Shown piece after piece: positions 33,916 through 42,706 of a DNA stretch of 64,000 bases. How positions within the stretch are numbered: the stretch's first letter is position 1; each line of letters opens with the position of its first letter. Location: positions 372,001 to 436,000 of the forward strand of contig JAGYJP010000001.1 of NCBI GenBank assembly GCA_018402075.1, written 5' to 3'. This DNA comes from Candidatus Nanopelagicales bacterium (GTDB lineage: Bacteria > Actinomycetota > Actinomycetes > S36-B12). Both the position numbers and the translations under genes were made by a program. The notes under the pieces were generated by a model. It was given only the letters and a program-made list of their open reading frames with translations, was not told where the DNA came from and made no database searches.

Positions 33916-34863
33916 TCAGCCGGTAAGACCTCGCACATAATGCCGCTGTAGGGCAAAGAAGACGGCAACGGGAATCAACATGGAGATGAAGGCCCCAGCG
34001 CTCATGAGGTGTTCATTGACTCCGAGCGATCCGGACAGGTAGGCCAGATAACGAGTAACGGGTGCGACATCTGGGGTTCCCGCCGAATAGGTCAAAGCCA
34101 CGATGTAGTCATTCCAGACCCACACAAATTGGAAAATTGCAAATGCAGCGATCCCAGGCACCGCTATCGGCAGGACAATGAGTCGAAATATTTGGTAGTG
34201 CGAGGCGCCATCAATCTTAGCTGTATCAAGGAATTCCCTCGGAACCTTAGAGATCGCATTGTGCATCAGGAAAACCGCAATCGGCAAGGAGACAATTGTG
34301 TGAACTATCCATAGCGGAATATACGTTCCCATGAGTAGCGATCGACCTGTCTCAGGGTTATTGAGATCCGGTAATACGGGAAATGAACCCACACTCCACC
34401 CACTATTGAACCCATCAAGAAGTGGTAACAGGATCATTTGAATCGGAATAACCTGCAAGGCAATAATGACAACGAGGACTACAGTGGCGCCGCGAAATGG
34501 AACCCACGCAAGTGCATAAGCGGCCATACATGCAATAACGATCGGAATGAAGGTTGCGGGAATTGCAACTGCCAGTGAGTTAAACAAATACGGCGTGATT
34601 CCCTCTGGTAATTCCGCACCACCTGTCAACACTGAAATGTAATTGTCTGCCGTAACGTCGCGGTCGGAAAAAACACTCCACCAACCTGAGTTTTTGGTTT
34701 GCCATACTGGTCGGAGAGATGTGACAAGTAGCCCAATTGTGGGGATCAACCATAGAACTGTGATAACAGCCACTGTGATACTCGCACCACGACCTGCCCT
34801 GCGCCGACGTGATGCTTGAGGCACAGTTGGGACCAGCACCACTTCTGGTGCTTCGACACTCAC
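33916..34863 (-). CDS. Carbohydrate ABC transporter permease (MalG-like)
   Basis: 315 aa, six spans, with the coupling motif EFLDTAKIDGASHYQIFRLIVLPI (split EAA loop) of CUT1-family MalG permeases. The N-terminus is extended and basic. No MalF partner, binding protein or ATPase is adjacent, so its importer must be completed by genes elsewhere or it is a remnant. The small gene at 34880 is 16 bp upstream. An alpha-glucoside link to the GH13 enzyme at the window start is only a guess. Confidence 0.88.
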   Translation of the reverse strand: MSVEAPEVVLVPTVPQASRRRRAGRGASITVAVITVLWLIPTIGLLVTSLRPVWQTKNSGWWSVFSDRDVTADNYISVLTGGAELPEGITPYLFNSLAVAIPATFIPIVIACMAAYALAWVPFRGATVVLVVIIALQVIPIQMILLPLLDGFNSGWSVGSFPVLPDLNNPETGRSLLMGTYIPLWIVHTIVSLPIAVFLMHNAISKVPREFLDTAKIDGASHYQIFRLIVLPIAVPGIAAFAIFQFVWVWNDYIVALTYSAGTPDVAPVTRYLAYLSGSLGVNEHLMSAGAFISMLIPVAVFFALQRHYVRGLTG

Positions 34864-34879
34864 CGCCTAATCAAAGCAA

Positions 34880-35071
34880 TTATGACTCAGCATTTGCTAC
34901 TCGCCCCGCATCAAGCGGGAAGTTAGCCAGACACTCAGAGATCAGGTGATCCATTTCTACCCACGGTAGATCCCGATCAGCGCTGAGAATCTTTTCCACT
35001 GCAATTGTTTGAGCCTGTTCGAGCAGACTCACAAAGTGCGCGGTACCACTAAGTAGTGCAACCCTGTTCAC
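34880..35071 (-). CDS. Small hypothetical protein, 63 aa
   Basis: Begins with GTG at 35071 behind a good GGGAG at 6-10 bases and reads MNRVALLSGTAHFVSLLEQA ... AESstop. It is soluble and mostly helical; I recognise no family. It is 16 bp upstream of the orphan permease gene, so they may be co-transcribed. It might be the degenerate remains of a transporter gene, but nothing in the sequence proves this. Confidence 0.45.
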   Translation of the reverse strand: MNRVALLSGTAHFVSLLEQAQTIAVEKILSADRDLPWVEMDHLISECLANFPLDAGRVANAES

Positions 35072-35186
35072 AAGAACTCCCTTATCTGTCGATAGTTCAG
35101 TTATACCCAAAAAATAGGAATGTAAACAACAACCGTGTAATTATTTTCTCCCAGCGCCTGATCCAGCAACGTTTAAGGTGGTGCAC

Positions 35187-36149
35187 ATGAAATTCAGAGG
35201 CGTCGATCTTGCCTTTGTGCCCGGCCTAGCGCGGTTGGCGATAATTCAGCGTGGCGAACCAGCCCCAAAATCTGACGATGTCACTTCGCTCCGCAACCGT
35301 GCTAGCGGTATGGCTCCATGGCTTTCCCAACAGTTTGGTCAGGTACCCGGGATAACCATCACCGATCACCACGCCGGTGAATTGAGAATCCGAGAATATA
35401 AGCCGGAAAAATTACGAGCCAAGAAGGAAAAATCACCCGCCATCCTTCACATACATGGTGGTGGCATGATCATGAGCACCATCGAGGCTTACGACCAAAG
35501 GTGCAGTGCCTATGCCAAGGCAACTGGTTTCCCGGTGTACTCCGTTGATTACCGATTAGCTCCCGAGCATCCGTATCCAGCGGCTACTGACGACTGTTTC
35601 ACCGCATTTCAGTGGGTGTTAGAGAACTCCGAATCGCTACGCATTGATTCACGAAGTATTGCTCTTCTGGGAAACAGTGCCGGTTCCGGATTGGCGGCTG
35701 CGCTCGCCCTTAAGTTACGCGACTCGAAATCCATTCAACCTAGTTGCCAAGTTCTTATCTATCCCATGCTTGACCACCGAACGGTCACCGTAAAATCAGG
35801 GTGGGAGAAAACCTGGTTGTACTGGACCTTTCAGGATAACCGCACCGCCTGGAATGCCTACCTCAGCGATCTGCCGAAGGATGAAAATCCACCGATTTAC
35901 GCAGTACCCGCACTTGCGGCAAACCTCAGTGGTTTACCTAAAACATATATATGCGTCGGAACAGCAGATATTTTCATTGATGAAGACTTGGAGTTTGCCC
36001 AGCGGCTACAGGCTGCCGGAGTGGCCACCGTGGTGGAGGTCATTGACGGCGCTCCCCACAATTTTGACTATCTCACGCCGCATTGTCCACAATCTCGCAG
36101 ATCCTGGCGCTCCCGATTTACCTTCCTCGTGGATCATATTCAGAACTAA
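35187..36149 (+). CDS. Alpha/beta-hydrolase, hormone-sensitive-lipase-like esterase
   Basis: 320 aa. Oxyanion-hole motif LHIHGGGMIM, nucleophile GNSAGSGLAAAL (Ser), Asp in YICVGTADIFIDEDLEF and His in DGAPHNFDYL make a complete family IV esterase triad. It probably hydrolyses short-chain carboxyl esters in the cytoplasm. The ATG at 35187 with AGGTGG 6 bases upstream is preferred to GTG at 35178. It stands alone between the divergent small gene and the universal stress protein. Confidence 0.92.
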   Translation: MKFRGVDLAFVPGLARLAIIQRGEPAPKSDDVTSLRNRASGMAPWLSQQFGQVPGITITDHHAGELRIREYKPEKLRAKKEKSPAILHIHGGGMIMSTIEAYDQRCSAYAKATGFPVYSVDYRLAPEHPYPAATDDCFTAFQWVLENSESLRIDSRSIALLGNSAGSGLAAALALKLRDSKSIQPSCQVLIYPMLDHRTVTVKSGWEKTWLYWTFQDNRTAWNAYLSDLPKDENPPIYAVPALAANLSGLPKTYICVGTADIFIDEDLEFAQRLQAAGVATVVEVIDGAPHNFDYLTPHCPQSRRSWRSRFTFLVDHIQN

Positions 36150-36245
36150 AGTCACCGATCTGGGCCAGATTAACGCGATACATTGGGGTTAGGCTCACCG
36201 AAAATAGACATATGAGTCAACCCCTCTCACAGAATTGAGCGCACC

Positions 36246-37157
36246 GTGACACATACCCAAGCAGAGGATTTTGAGGGCCGTGTAGTGGTCGGTATGGACG
36301 GCTCCGAAAGCGCACTGCTTGCCGCAAATTGGGGAGCAAAGGAGGCCACACTGCGAGGTCGCGGTCTGACATTGGCGCACGCAGTTCTCCCCGCCGCCGC
36401 CAGTGGCATTTTCGGAATGGGGGTGCCTCCGCGGCTTGATCTGATAGACGAAGCGCGTGTAAGCGCAATCGTGGAACTCACTCGATTAACGGGTGAACTC
36501 GAGTGCACCGATGTTCTTATTCATGTAGAAGTTGGGTCACCAAGCGGTCTACTGCTGCACGCTTCAGACTCCGCGGAGCTCCTTGTTCTTGGGTCGCGCG
36601 GCCGAGGTGGTTTCGCCAATTTACTCCTAGGTTCTGTTGGCACTCAGGTTGCTTCACATGCAAGCTGTCCCGTTGTTGTGATGCGCGCAGATCCACGCGT
36701 GGGGGCTAATGAAGTTGTGGTGGGCATTGATGGGTCACCACACTCAATCGCTGCCCTAGAGTTCGCATTCAATGAGGCGAGCAGACGCGGATGGAATCTC
36801 GTTGCGGTTCACGCGTGGGATGTTCCCGCTTATGACCTAATCGTCACGCCCGATGGGCCTATTCCATTTCCTTTGGAAAACGTTGCAGATGCAGAAATCC
36901 GTTTAGCTGCTGAAGTCCTTGCGGGATTCAAAGTCGATTACCCTGACGTGCACGTCACAGAGAACTTGGTTCGGTCACCTGCAGTTCAGGCACTTCTTGA
37001 TGCCTCCACCAATGCCGCACTAATAGTTGTGGGCACCCGTGGCCGAAATATTGCTTTAGGTGCGTTACTTGGCTCGGTCAGTAATGGAATTTTGCACAAA
37101 GCACGAGTACCCGTTGCGGTCATCCCGCTACCCGAACCCGAAAGGGAAGCGGCATAA
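36246..37157 (+). CDS. Universal stress protein with two tandem UspA domains
   Basis: 303 aa. Domain 1 (about residues 10-150) has VVVGMDGSESALLAANWGA and the ATP motif GSRGRGGFANLLLGSVGTQV; domain 2 (155-300) has VVVGIDGSPHSIAALEFA and GTRGRNIALGALLGSVSNGI. Both keep the G-x2-G-x9-G-S nucleotide pattern, so ATP binding is expected. Tandem USPs are abundant in actinobacteria and relate to dormancy or hypoxia. The start is GTG at 36246. Monocistronic by position. Confidence 0.93.
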   Translation: MTHTQAEDFEGRVVVGMDGSESALLAANWGAKEATLRGRGLTLAHAVLPAAASGIFGMGVPPRLDLIDEARVSAIVELTRLTGELECTDVLIHVEVGSPSGLLLHASDSAELLVLGSRGRGGFANLLLGSVGTQVASHASCPVVVMRADPRVGANEVVVGIDGSPHSIAALEFAFNEASRRGWNLVAVHAWDVPAYDLIVTPDGPIPFPLENVADAEIRLAAEVLAGFKVDYPDVHVTENLVRSPAVQALLDASTNAALIVVGTRGRNIALGALLGSVSNGILHKARVPVAVIPLPEPEREAA

Positions 37158-37371
37158 CAACTACAGTGCAGCAATCGGTCCGGGTGATCATGTTTGCTCC
37201 CTTTCTCACAATTGATCTCGGCCAAGACAATGAGTGCCTAGATCTCATTAGTGATCGTCAAATACTTGCCGAGATTCTCGGGGCATTGCCCGTGTGCACC
37301 GCCGACGGCAAAATAACATGAATCTTGACCCAGACAGACCTTGTAAAGTGGATTAACTAGACCATTAGAGT

Positions 37372-38004
37372 GTGGGCGTGCCCGAAGAACAGCAAGAGAA
37401 CATCAGCCAACGCTTAGTGTGGATCGATCTGGAAATGACCGGATTGAGCCTTGAACGTGATGAAATCGTGGAGATTGCTGCGATCGTGACCGAATCGGAT
37501 CTCACCGAAATCGATAACGGCATCTCACTTGTTGTTCGCCCCAGCCAAGCAGCCCTCGACACCATGGATGAATTCGTCACCAACATGCACACCGAATCGG
37601 GTCTGATCACCGAAATTCCAGAAGGCATGTCTCTCAAAGACGCCCAGTCTCAGGTCCTGGACTACATCAAGGGCCATATTCCCGAGCCGAACAAGGGTCA
37701 CCTTGCCGGTTCGAGTGTGTATGTGGACCGTGGATTCCTGGCCAAATACATGCCAGAAATTGACCGGCACTTGCATTACCGGCTGATTGACGTCTCCAGC
37801 ATCAAAGAACTCTCCCGCCGCTGGTACCCCAAGGTGTATTTCAACTCCCCTGAGAAAACCGGAAATCACCGCGCCCTCGCCGACATTCGTGAATCCATTG
37901 CTGAACTGCGCTACTACCGCGATGCCGTCATGGTAGAACTCCCCGGCCCCGACGGCGCCGCCGCTAAGTCAATTGCAGCGAACCACGTGGTGGAGCACAA
38001 CTGA
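37372..38004 (+). CDS. orn: Oligoribonuclease
   Basis: 210-aa 3'-5' exoribonuclease that degrades two- to five-nucleotide RNAs and linear di-nucleotides such as pGpG. DEDDh residues are visible: Asp and Glu in LVWIDLEMTGL, Asp in GSSVYVDRGFLAKYMPEID and His/Asp in GNHRALADIRESI. The start is GTG at 37372 or GTG at 37378; the next codons are identical in function. It is followed by tRNA-His after 67 bp, a conserved actinobacterial neighbourhood. Confidence 0.96.
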   Translation: MGVPEEQQENISQRLVWIDLEMTGLSLERDEIVEIAAIVTESDLTEIDNGISLVVRPSQAALDTMDEFVTNMHTESGLITEIPEGMSLKDAQSQVLDYIKGHIPEPNKGHLAGSSVYVDRGFLAKYMPEIDRHLHYRLIDVSSIKELSRRWYPKVYFNSPEKTGNHRALADIRESIAELRYYRDAVMVELPGPDGAAAKSIAANHVVEHN

Positions 38005-38071
38005 CCCATCGGTAGACTCGGACGGCTAGGTTGACGGAGTTCGCACGTGCAAGTCCATTCAACCTAACGCG

Positions 38072-38144
38072 GTGGGTGTAGCTCAGCTGGTAGAGCGCTG
38101 CGTTGTGGTCGCAGATGCCGCGGGTTCAAGTCCCGTCACTCACC
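38072..38144 (+). tRNA. tRNA-His (anticodon GTG)
   Basis: Acceptor GTGGGTG pairs with CACTCAC (one G-T), D-arm TAGCTCAGCTGGTAGAGC, anticodon stem-loop CTGCG TTGTGGT CGCAG, T-arm GCGGGTTCAAGTCCCGT. G at 38071 can supply the extra G-1 that pairs with C73, as expected for tRNA-His. CCA is encoded at 38145-38147. Confidence 0.96.
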
Positions 38145-38147
38145 CCA

Positions 38148-38448
38148 AGATTCGATCCACCAAGGCGAGTTAAACCACTTGCTTTCCTCAGCCCTATTGG
38201 TGGCGGCTTGTCTGCTTGGCGTACGCATCCCGATATCCAATGTGCACTCGCATTTTTTGCGGTGAAGATGCGGATCTTCGAATAGGCTTTCCTAGCAGTC
38301 GGTGTGTCCACATGAGTGTTGACGACAAATACCAATCCCATGAGGTTTTACCACGTGCTTTGCTTTTGGTAATGATTATGACCCAAGACAATTACTCTTA
38401 TCAGCTAGAATTTGATAGCCCAGGCAATCTGAATCCGGAAGTCAAAGA
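38148..38448. other. Intergenic region without recognised features
   Basis: No convincing gene, RNA or repeat. A plus-strand frame from 38216 has no ribosome-binding site and no family-like sequence. The promoter for the following kinase-like gene presumably lies here. Confidence 0.4.
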
Positions 38449-40248
38449 ATGTTGTCTACAGATGAAAGTCCCCCACGTACCGGATTTTTACGCTCAAAGT
38501 GGGCCTTGAGCCCCTGGCTTATGGCAATCACAATGGTCATGCCGTTTCTTGGTCTCCTTTCTCGCCTTGAATTCCTTATTCCCAATGTCACGTTTTTGAC
38601 CGGGACTATTGCATCTGTCGTGCCAAGCCTGTGTGGCTTTTTATTCTTCACGGTCATTAAACCCCGAGGCGGGCCTCGTTTAAACGCCTCGGCTCACCCC
38701 TTTTTCCCTGTCTTCCTGTGGGCTATCACCGGACTGGTCGTGGCAATAGTTGTGGTAATTGTTCGGTCACTACTAACGGGCAGTTTTATCATTTACCCAG
38801 GCAACTTTGTCCTGATCATCTTCGTAGTTTCCCTCACCATGACGCTGTTGGTTCTTGGAGCATATCGACTACAGCTTCTTGGTTCTTTACTTCGCCTTGC
38901 ACAAATTAATGAACAAGAATCCCGTCAACTTTATGAAATGCAGCAGGAATCAGCCGTGAAGAAGGTTCGCACGTTGACAGAGACGATTGATCGCGAACTT
39001 GGCGAGGAGCTTGACCGGATAAATGCGAAAGTCACTCAACTCGAAGATATTTCAGATTCTGTGGATTTACACCAAGTCTTAGTGTCAATTCAAAAGTACT
39101 CGGAATCATCTGTGAGAAGCGTCAGTCACAAACTTTCGGCGAGAAACAGCATCCAATTATTAGACCCGGGTTTTGTAGGAATGAGAAGCACCATCAAGTG
39201 GCGTGGCAGGGGTGGCATATGGGACCTGTTGATATCCTCCAAAGTTAGTTTTTCCCTAGTTGCCGTAGGAACTTTGTTTCTTTTTATTCGCTACTCAACT
39301 GTCGGATGCTTCGTCCCACTCAGCCTTGCTCTGAGCAGTTTCGCAGCACTTTTCCTCGTTCCGATCTTGATTTGCCGAGCAGCGCCACTACACAAAACAC
39401 CTCGAGCTTTGATACTGGGGTTGGTCTTTTTTATTTTCGGCTACGCCATATTTCAATATTTTCTTCGGGCAACCCCTGAGTGTGACAAAACCGACAATTT
39501 AGCATTGATAATCTTGAATGCACTAGTAAGTCTAATCGCGCTGCTCGCGCTACTTGTCTTGTTCGAAGCAGGGCGCCGCACCGTGGCAGACACTAAAACC
39601 CTCCGCGAATCAACCGAGCAAATCCGGTTGGCAACTTTGAATAATCGTCGGAATTTCAACTCAACCCGCGTGAGGCTGGCGCAGGTCCTGCATGGTGCCG
39701 TTCAGGGAAGACTTGCGGTGGTCTCCATGACAATTGTTCAATTTCTGGACGCGCGTGAGGCTGGACTTAATCCGTCACTTAATGATCTCAAGTCACGTAT
39801 AAGTTTCTTACTTGGCGAAGTAAATTTGGAACTCAAAACAATGATGTCAACCACGAATACGTCGCAGATTTCCCTGACTGATTACCTTGCTGACATGGTC
39901 ACACAATGGCGAGGACTCGTAGAAATCAGTTACGATGTTGACCCCGATGTACTCGACAATTTTAATGCTGCCGAATACACCAATATTTCTTTACAGGAAA
40001 TCCTGACTTCAGCAATTACAAACGCCCACGTTCATGGCCACGCGAATCAAATCAATATTCACATTACTCGGGATCCGAAAATCCCTCATCAATTGTTAAT
40101 ATCTGTTCGCGACAACGGTATTGGACCGCCTCACAACATTGAGCCAGGTATGGGCTTGGGGTGTGTAATCGAATGGGGTGGCGAATGGGAATTGTCCCCC
40201 CGAATCGAAGGTGGAAGTCAACTTTTTGTCACCCTACCCAATACATAA
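38449..40248 (+). CDS. Membrane histidine-kinase-like sensor, orphan
   Basis: 599 aa. Residues 20-140 hold four membrane spans, residues 145-215 a long coiled coil, residues 260-375 a second group of four spans, and 380-599 a kinase-like module. The phosphoacceptor region is LAQVLHGAVQGRLAVVSM (His415), followed by an ATPase domain with N-box SAITNAHVHGHANQI and G-box VRDNGIGPP ... GMGLG. The usual acidic residue after the His (HD/HE in HisKA_3) is Gly, which may weaken autophosphorylation. No response regulator is adjacent. Signal unknown. Confidence 0.8.
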   Translation: MLSTDESPPRTGFLRSKWALSPWLMAITMVMPFLGLLSRLEFLIPNVTFLTGTIASVVPSLCGFLFFTVIKPRGGPRLNASAHPFFPVFLWAITGLVVAIVVVIVRSLLTGSFIIYPGNFVLIIFVVSLTMTLLVLGAYRLQLLGSLLRLAQINEQESRQLYEMQQESAVKKVRTLTETIDRELGEELDRINAKVTQLEDISDSVDLHQVLVSIQKYSESSVRSVSHKLSARNSIQLLDPGFVGMRSTIKWRGRGGIWDLLISSKVSFSLVAVGTLFLFIRYSTVGCFVPLSLALSSFAALFLVPILICRAAPLHKTPRALILGLVFFIFGYAIFQYFLRATPECDKTDNLALIILNALVSLIALLALLVLFEAGRRTVADTKTLRESTEQIRLATLNNRRNFNSTRVRLAQVLHGAVQGRLAVVSMTIVQFLDAREAGLNPSLNDLKSRISFLLGEVNLELKTMMSTTNTSQISLTDYLADMVTQWRGLVEISYDVDPDVLDNFNAAEYTNISLQEILTSAITNAHVHGHANQINIHITRDPKIPHQLLISVRDNGIGPPHNIEPGMGLGCVIEWGGEWELSPRIEGGSQLFVTLPNT

Positions 40249-40427
40249 GGTTAGCGGTCTATTGAATCCGTCACGCCACTGTCAATAACTTCCCGCAGTC
40301 TTGGCGACCGATAAATGTGGCCGACATTCATTCAAGAACCGTCAGCGCGCAACATTTCCGCATTCGTTCTATCCGATGCCGCACTGAAGCAGGTGGCCGG
40401 TCCTTGTCCTTGGCAGTTCCCATTCGC

Positions 40428-40480
40428 CGTTATACAGATAACGTTATACAGATAAAGTTATGCAGATAACGTTATGCAGT
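40428..40480. repeat. 14-bp palindromic tandem array before the Na/Pi cotransporter gene
   Basis: Units CGTTATACAGATAA (40428), CGTTATACAGATAA (40442), AGTTATGCAGATAA (40456) and partial CGTTATGCAGT (40470) abut the start codon. Each spans the near-palindrome GTTAT-ACAG-ATAAC, so the array offers three to four adjacent repressor half-site pairs. TTGGCA about 15 bases upstream of the first TATACA could form a promoter overlapped by unit 1. Confidence 0.7.
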
Positions 40481-42088
40481 ATGGCAACAGTGCAGCCGGA
40501 CTGGATACCCCTGGGGCTTGGACTCGCAGGTGGGCTAGCACTGTTCCTGATCGGTATGGATCAGATGACGAATGCCCTCAAAGCACTCGCCGGGCACAGA
40601 CTGCAACGAATCCTGTCTGCTCTGTCGGGGAACCGAGTGACGGGTGCATTAACCGGTGCGGTGAGCACCGCGGCTCTCCAGTCATCCTCGGTGACCACTG
40701 TTTTAACGGTGGGATTCGTCTCGGCAGAGTTGTTGACATTAACCCAGGCTGCTTCAGTAATTGTTGGTGCGAATCTAGGCACTACCGTCACCGCACAGGT
40801 AATTGCCCTGAATGTTTCCGAGTTGAGCCTTGGGTTCCTCGCGGTTGGAGCGGTCCTTTGGCTCTTTGTCTCGAATCGCACCTGGCGTGAATCCGGTAGA
40901 GCAATCGCGAGTTTGGGACTGATCTTCTTTGGGTTGCAAGTCATGGGTGACGCCATGAAACCATTGGCGAGCTATGAACCCGTGCTTGATCTGTTAAGTG
41001 GCACGAGTAGCCCGTGGATTGCACTGCTCATTGGCGCAGGGGTCACCGCCCTTATCCAGTCGTCTAGTGCCACGACTGGAATTGTCATTGCAATGGCGGC
41101 CAGTGGACTCATTGACTTACCCACGGGAATTGCTGTGATCCTCGGTGCCAATGTTGGAACCTGTTTCACCGCGGTCATTGCCGCCCTAGGTAAAGGTCGA
41201 AATGCAATGCGCACCGCCTTAATCCACGTTTTCGTGAACCTCATTGGTGCGGTGATTTGGTTGGTCCTGCTGTCAACACTTGTTGATGCGGTGCAGTTCA
41301 TCAATCCATCCGATGTTGCCTCACCGAGACAACTTGCAAACGCTCACACCTTGTTCAATTTAGCCAACACGGCACTATTCCTCATATTCCTGACTCCGCT
41401 CGTGATACTGGTGCGACGAATCGTGCCAACTCCCAAAACAGAACTGCCGCCGGAAGTAGAAGAGCTTGATCTCAGCGAAACCGGAACAGCCGCTCTTGGT
41501 CTTCCTGCAGCAAACCGCGAAATATCCGTCCTTGCACGGGGTGTCAATCAGTTCTTTCACGATGGCTTCCATTTGTGCACTGGCCCACTTGAAGGTCTGA
41601 TCGGCATACCGGAAATGACTCAGACAAGAAAAGAGGCTCTGCAAAAGCGGCACCGAATGCTGATTGGTTATTTGCGTGAACTGAGCCATAGTTCCCGTGA
41701 TGATGAACAAAGTGGTGAGTTACTTCGATTGGTGAGCAAAGCAGATGAATTGGCACATGTTACTGATTCGCTGTCATCCGCATACCAACGAATTGCTCGT
41801 CGCAGACTGCGAAACTCGGTAGAAATTAGGCAAAATGTTGCTTCCGAACTTGATGCGCTTCAACAATCCGTTTCAACAGACTTCCTCGCTTCCATAGCCG
41901 GTCAGAGCATGGGTGTGGATTTTTCCGCAATGCTTGAGGCGCGCGATACTGCACTGGCTGAACGGCTTGCCGGTCACGCAGACCTGGATCAATATGTCGT
42001 GGAGTCAGGTCTGCGCGAAGTATGTGCGCGAATGACACTGGCTGCCCAGAGGCTGGAATCTGGGAGCTCTGCCGAGCCGTTGGGCTGA
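40481..42088 (+). CDS. Na+/phosphate cotransporter, NptA/PhoU-domain family
   Basis: 535 aa. Two inverted Na/Pi-cotransporter repeats in the N-terminal 320 residues carry the QSSS motifs (STAALQSSSVTTVLTVGF and TALIQSSSATTGIVIAMAA). A C-terminal PhoU-like helical domain spans residues 370-530. It imports inorganic phosphate with sodium. The ATG at 40481 lies immediately after the 14-bp array, with no Shine-Dalgarno; GTG at 40490 and ATG at 40460 (inside the array) are alternatives. Leaderless translation is likely. Confidence 0.92.
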   Translation: MATVQPDWIPLGLGLAGGLALFLIGMDQMTNALKALAGHRLQRILSALSGNRVTGALTGAVSTAALQSSSVTTVLTVGFVSAELLTLTQAASVIVGANLGTTVTAQVIALNVSELSLGFLAVGAVLWLFVSNRTWRESGRAIASLGLIFFGLQVMGDAMKPLASYEPVLDLLSGTSSPWIALLIGAGVTALIQSSSATTGIVIAMAASGLIDLPTGIAVILGANVGTCFTAVIAALGKGRNAMRTALIHVFVNLIGAVIWLVLLSTLVDAVQFINPSDVASPRQLANAHTLFNLANTALFLIFLTPLVILVRRIVPTPKTELPPEVEELDLSETGTAALGLPAANREISVLARGVNQFFHDGFHLCTGPLEGLIGIPEMTQTRKEALQKRHRMLIGYLRELSHSSRDDEQSGELLRLVSKADELAHVTDSLSSAYQRIARRRLRNSVEIRQNVASELDALQQSVSTDFLASIAGQSMGVDFSAMLEARDTALAERLAGHADLDQYVVESGLREVCARMTLAAQRLESGSSAEPLG

Positions 42089-42133
42089 CAGCCTCCAATT
42101 TCCCCAGCACGCGATGCGAACCCAGCGGCGGAG

Positions 42134-42529
42134 TTATACTCGGTTTCTTCTTAGTTGGCGCCACGCACCTGTTGACCACAACGCGAGAACAACAAGTACT
42201 GGTTGAAATAGCAGTCGAATGAATCTTGCCTCGTCTGAGTCCAATCCAAAAGCGTCGGTCTGCGTTACAAATTGTGAAATATTTCCGGGGAAAATGATGA
42301 TGAAAAACCCAGCGGTGAGCCACCCCACCAAAACTTGCTGTCGAGGAAGCGCGATCAATGCAACGGCAAGTGCGATCTCGACGATACCCGAGATATACAC
42401 AACAGTTTCGGCACCGGGCATCCACGGCGGGACTTGGGCGATGAACTCAGCGGTATTGCGAAAGTGCCCAATGCCTGCGGTCAAAAGTATTGCAGCTAAG
42501 GCAAAGCGTCCGATCATCTTGAAAGCCAT
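42134..42529 (-). CDS. DoxX-family membrane protein
   Basis: 131 aa with four spans. The pattern RFALAAILLTAGIGHFRNTA then ISGIVEIALAVALIALP fits the DoxX family of small membrane proteins, some of which associate with redox or detoxification complexes. The ATG at 42529 is preferred; longer in-frame extensions upstream lack similarity and a binding site. Convergent with the phosphate transporter gene, 45 bp between stops. Confidence 0.82.
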   Translation of the reverse strand: MAFKMIGRFALAAILLTAGIGHFRNTAEFIAQVPPWMPGAETVVYISGIVEIALAVALIALPRQQVLVGWLTAGFFIIIFPGNISQFVTQTDAFGLDSDEARFIRLLFQPVLVVLALWSTGAWRQLRRNRV

Positions 42530-42706
42530 GACTCCAACCCTACTGAGGTTGCACTGCGTGCTAACGCCTAGCAACTGGCGCCGCAATCGCACTTTCAGCA
42601 TGCGAGTCGAGGATAACTCGAAGGGGAGGGTTTCCTGTTTCAGAGCTCATACACTGTTGATATGTTCTGATCAGATTAAGTGCACACCGGTCTCCCTAGG
42701 AGAGTC

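Noticed and set aside
38216..38509. 97-aa plus-strand ORF before the sensor kinase gene
   Set aside because: No ribosome-binding site, overlaps the kinase start in another frame, and no recognisable sequence.
41826..42425. Minus-strand frame of 199 aa across the end of the phosphate transporter and DoxX genes
   Set aside because: Cys/Arg-rich translation in the wrong frame of both genes; no start signal.
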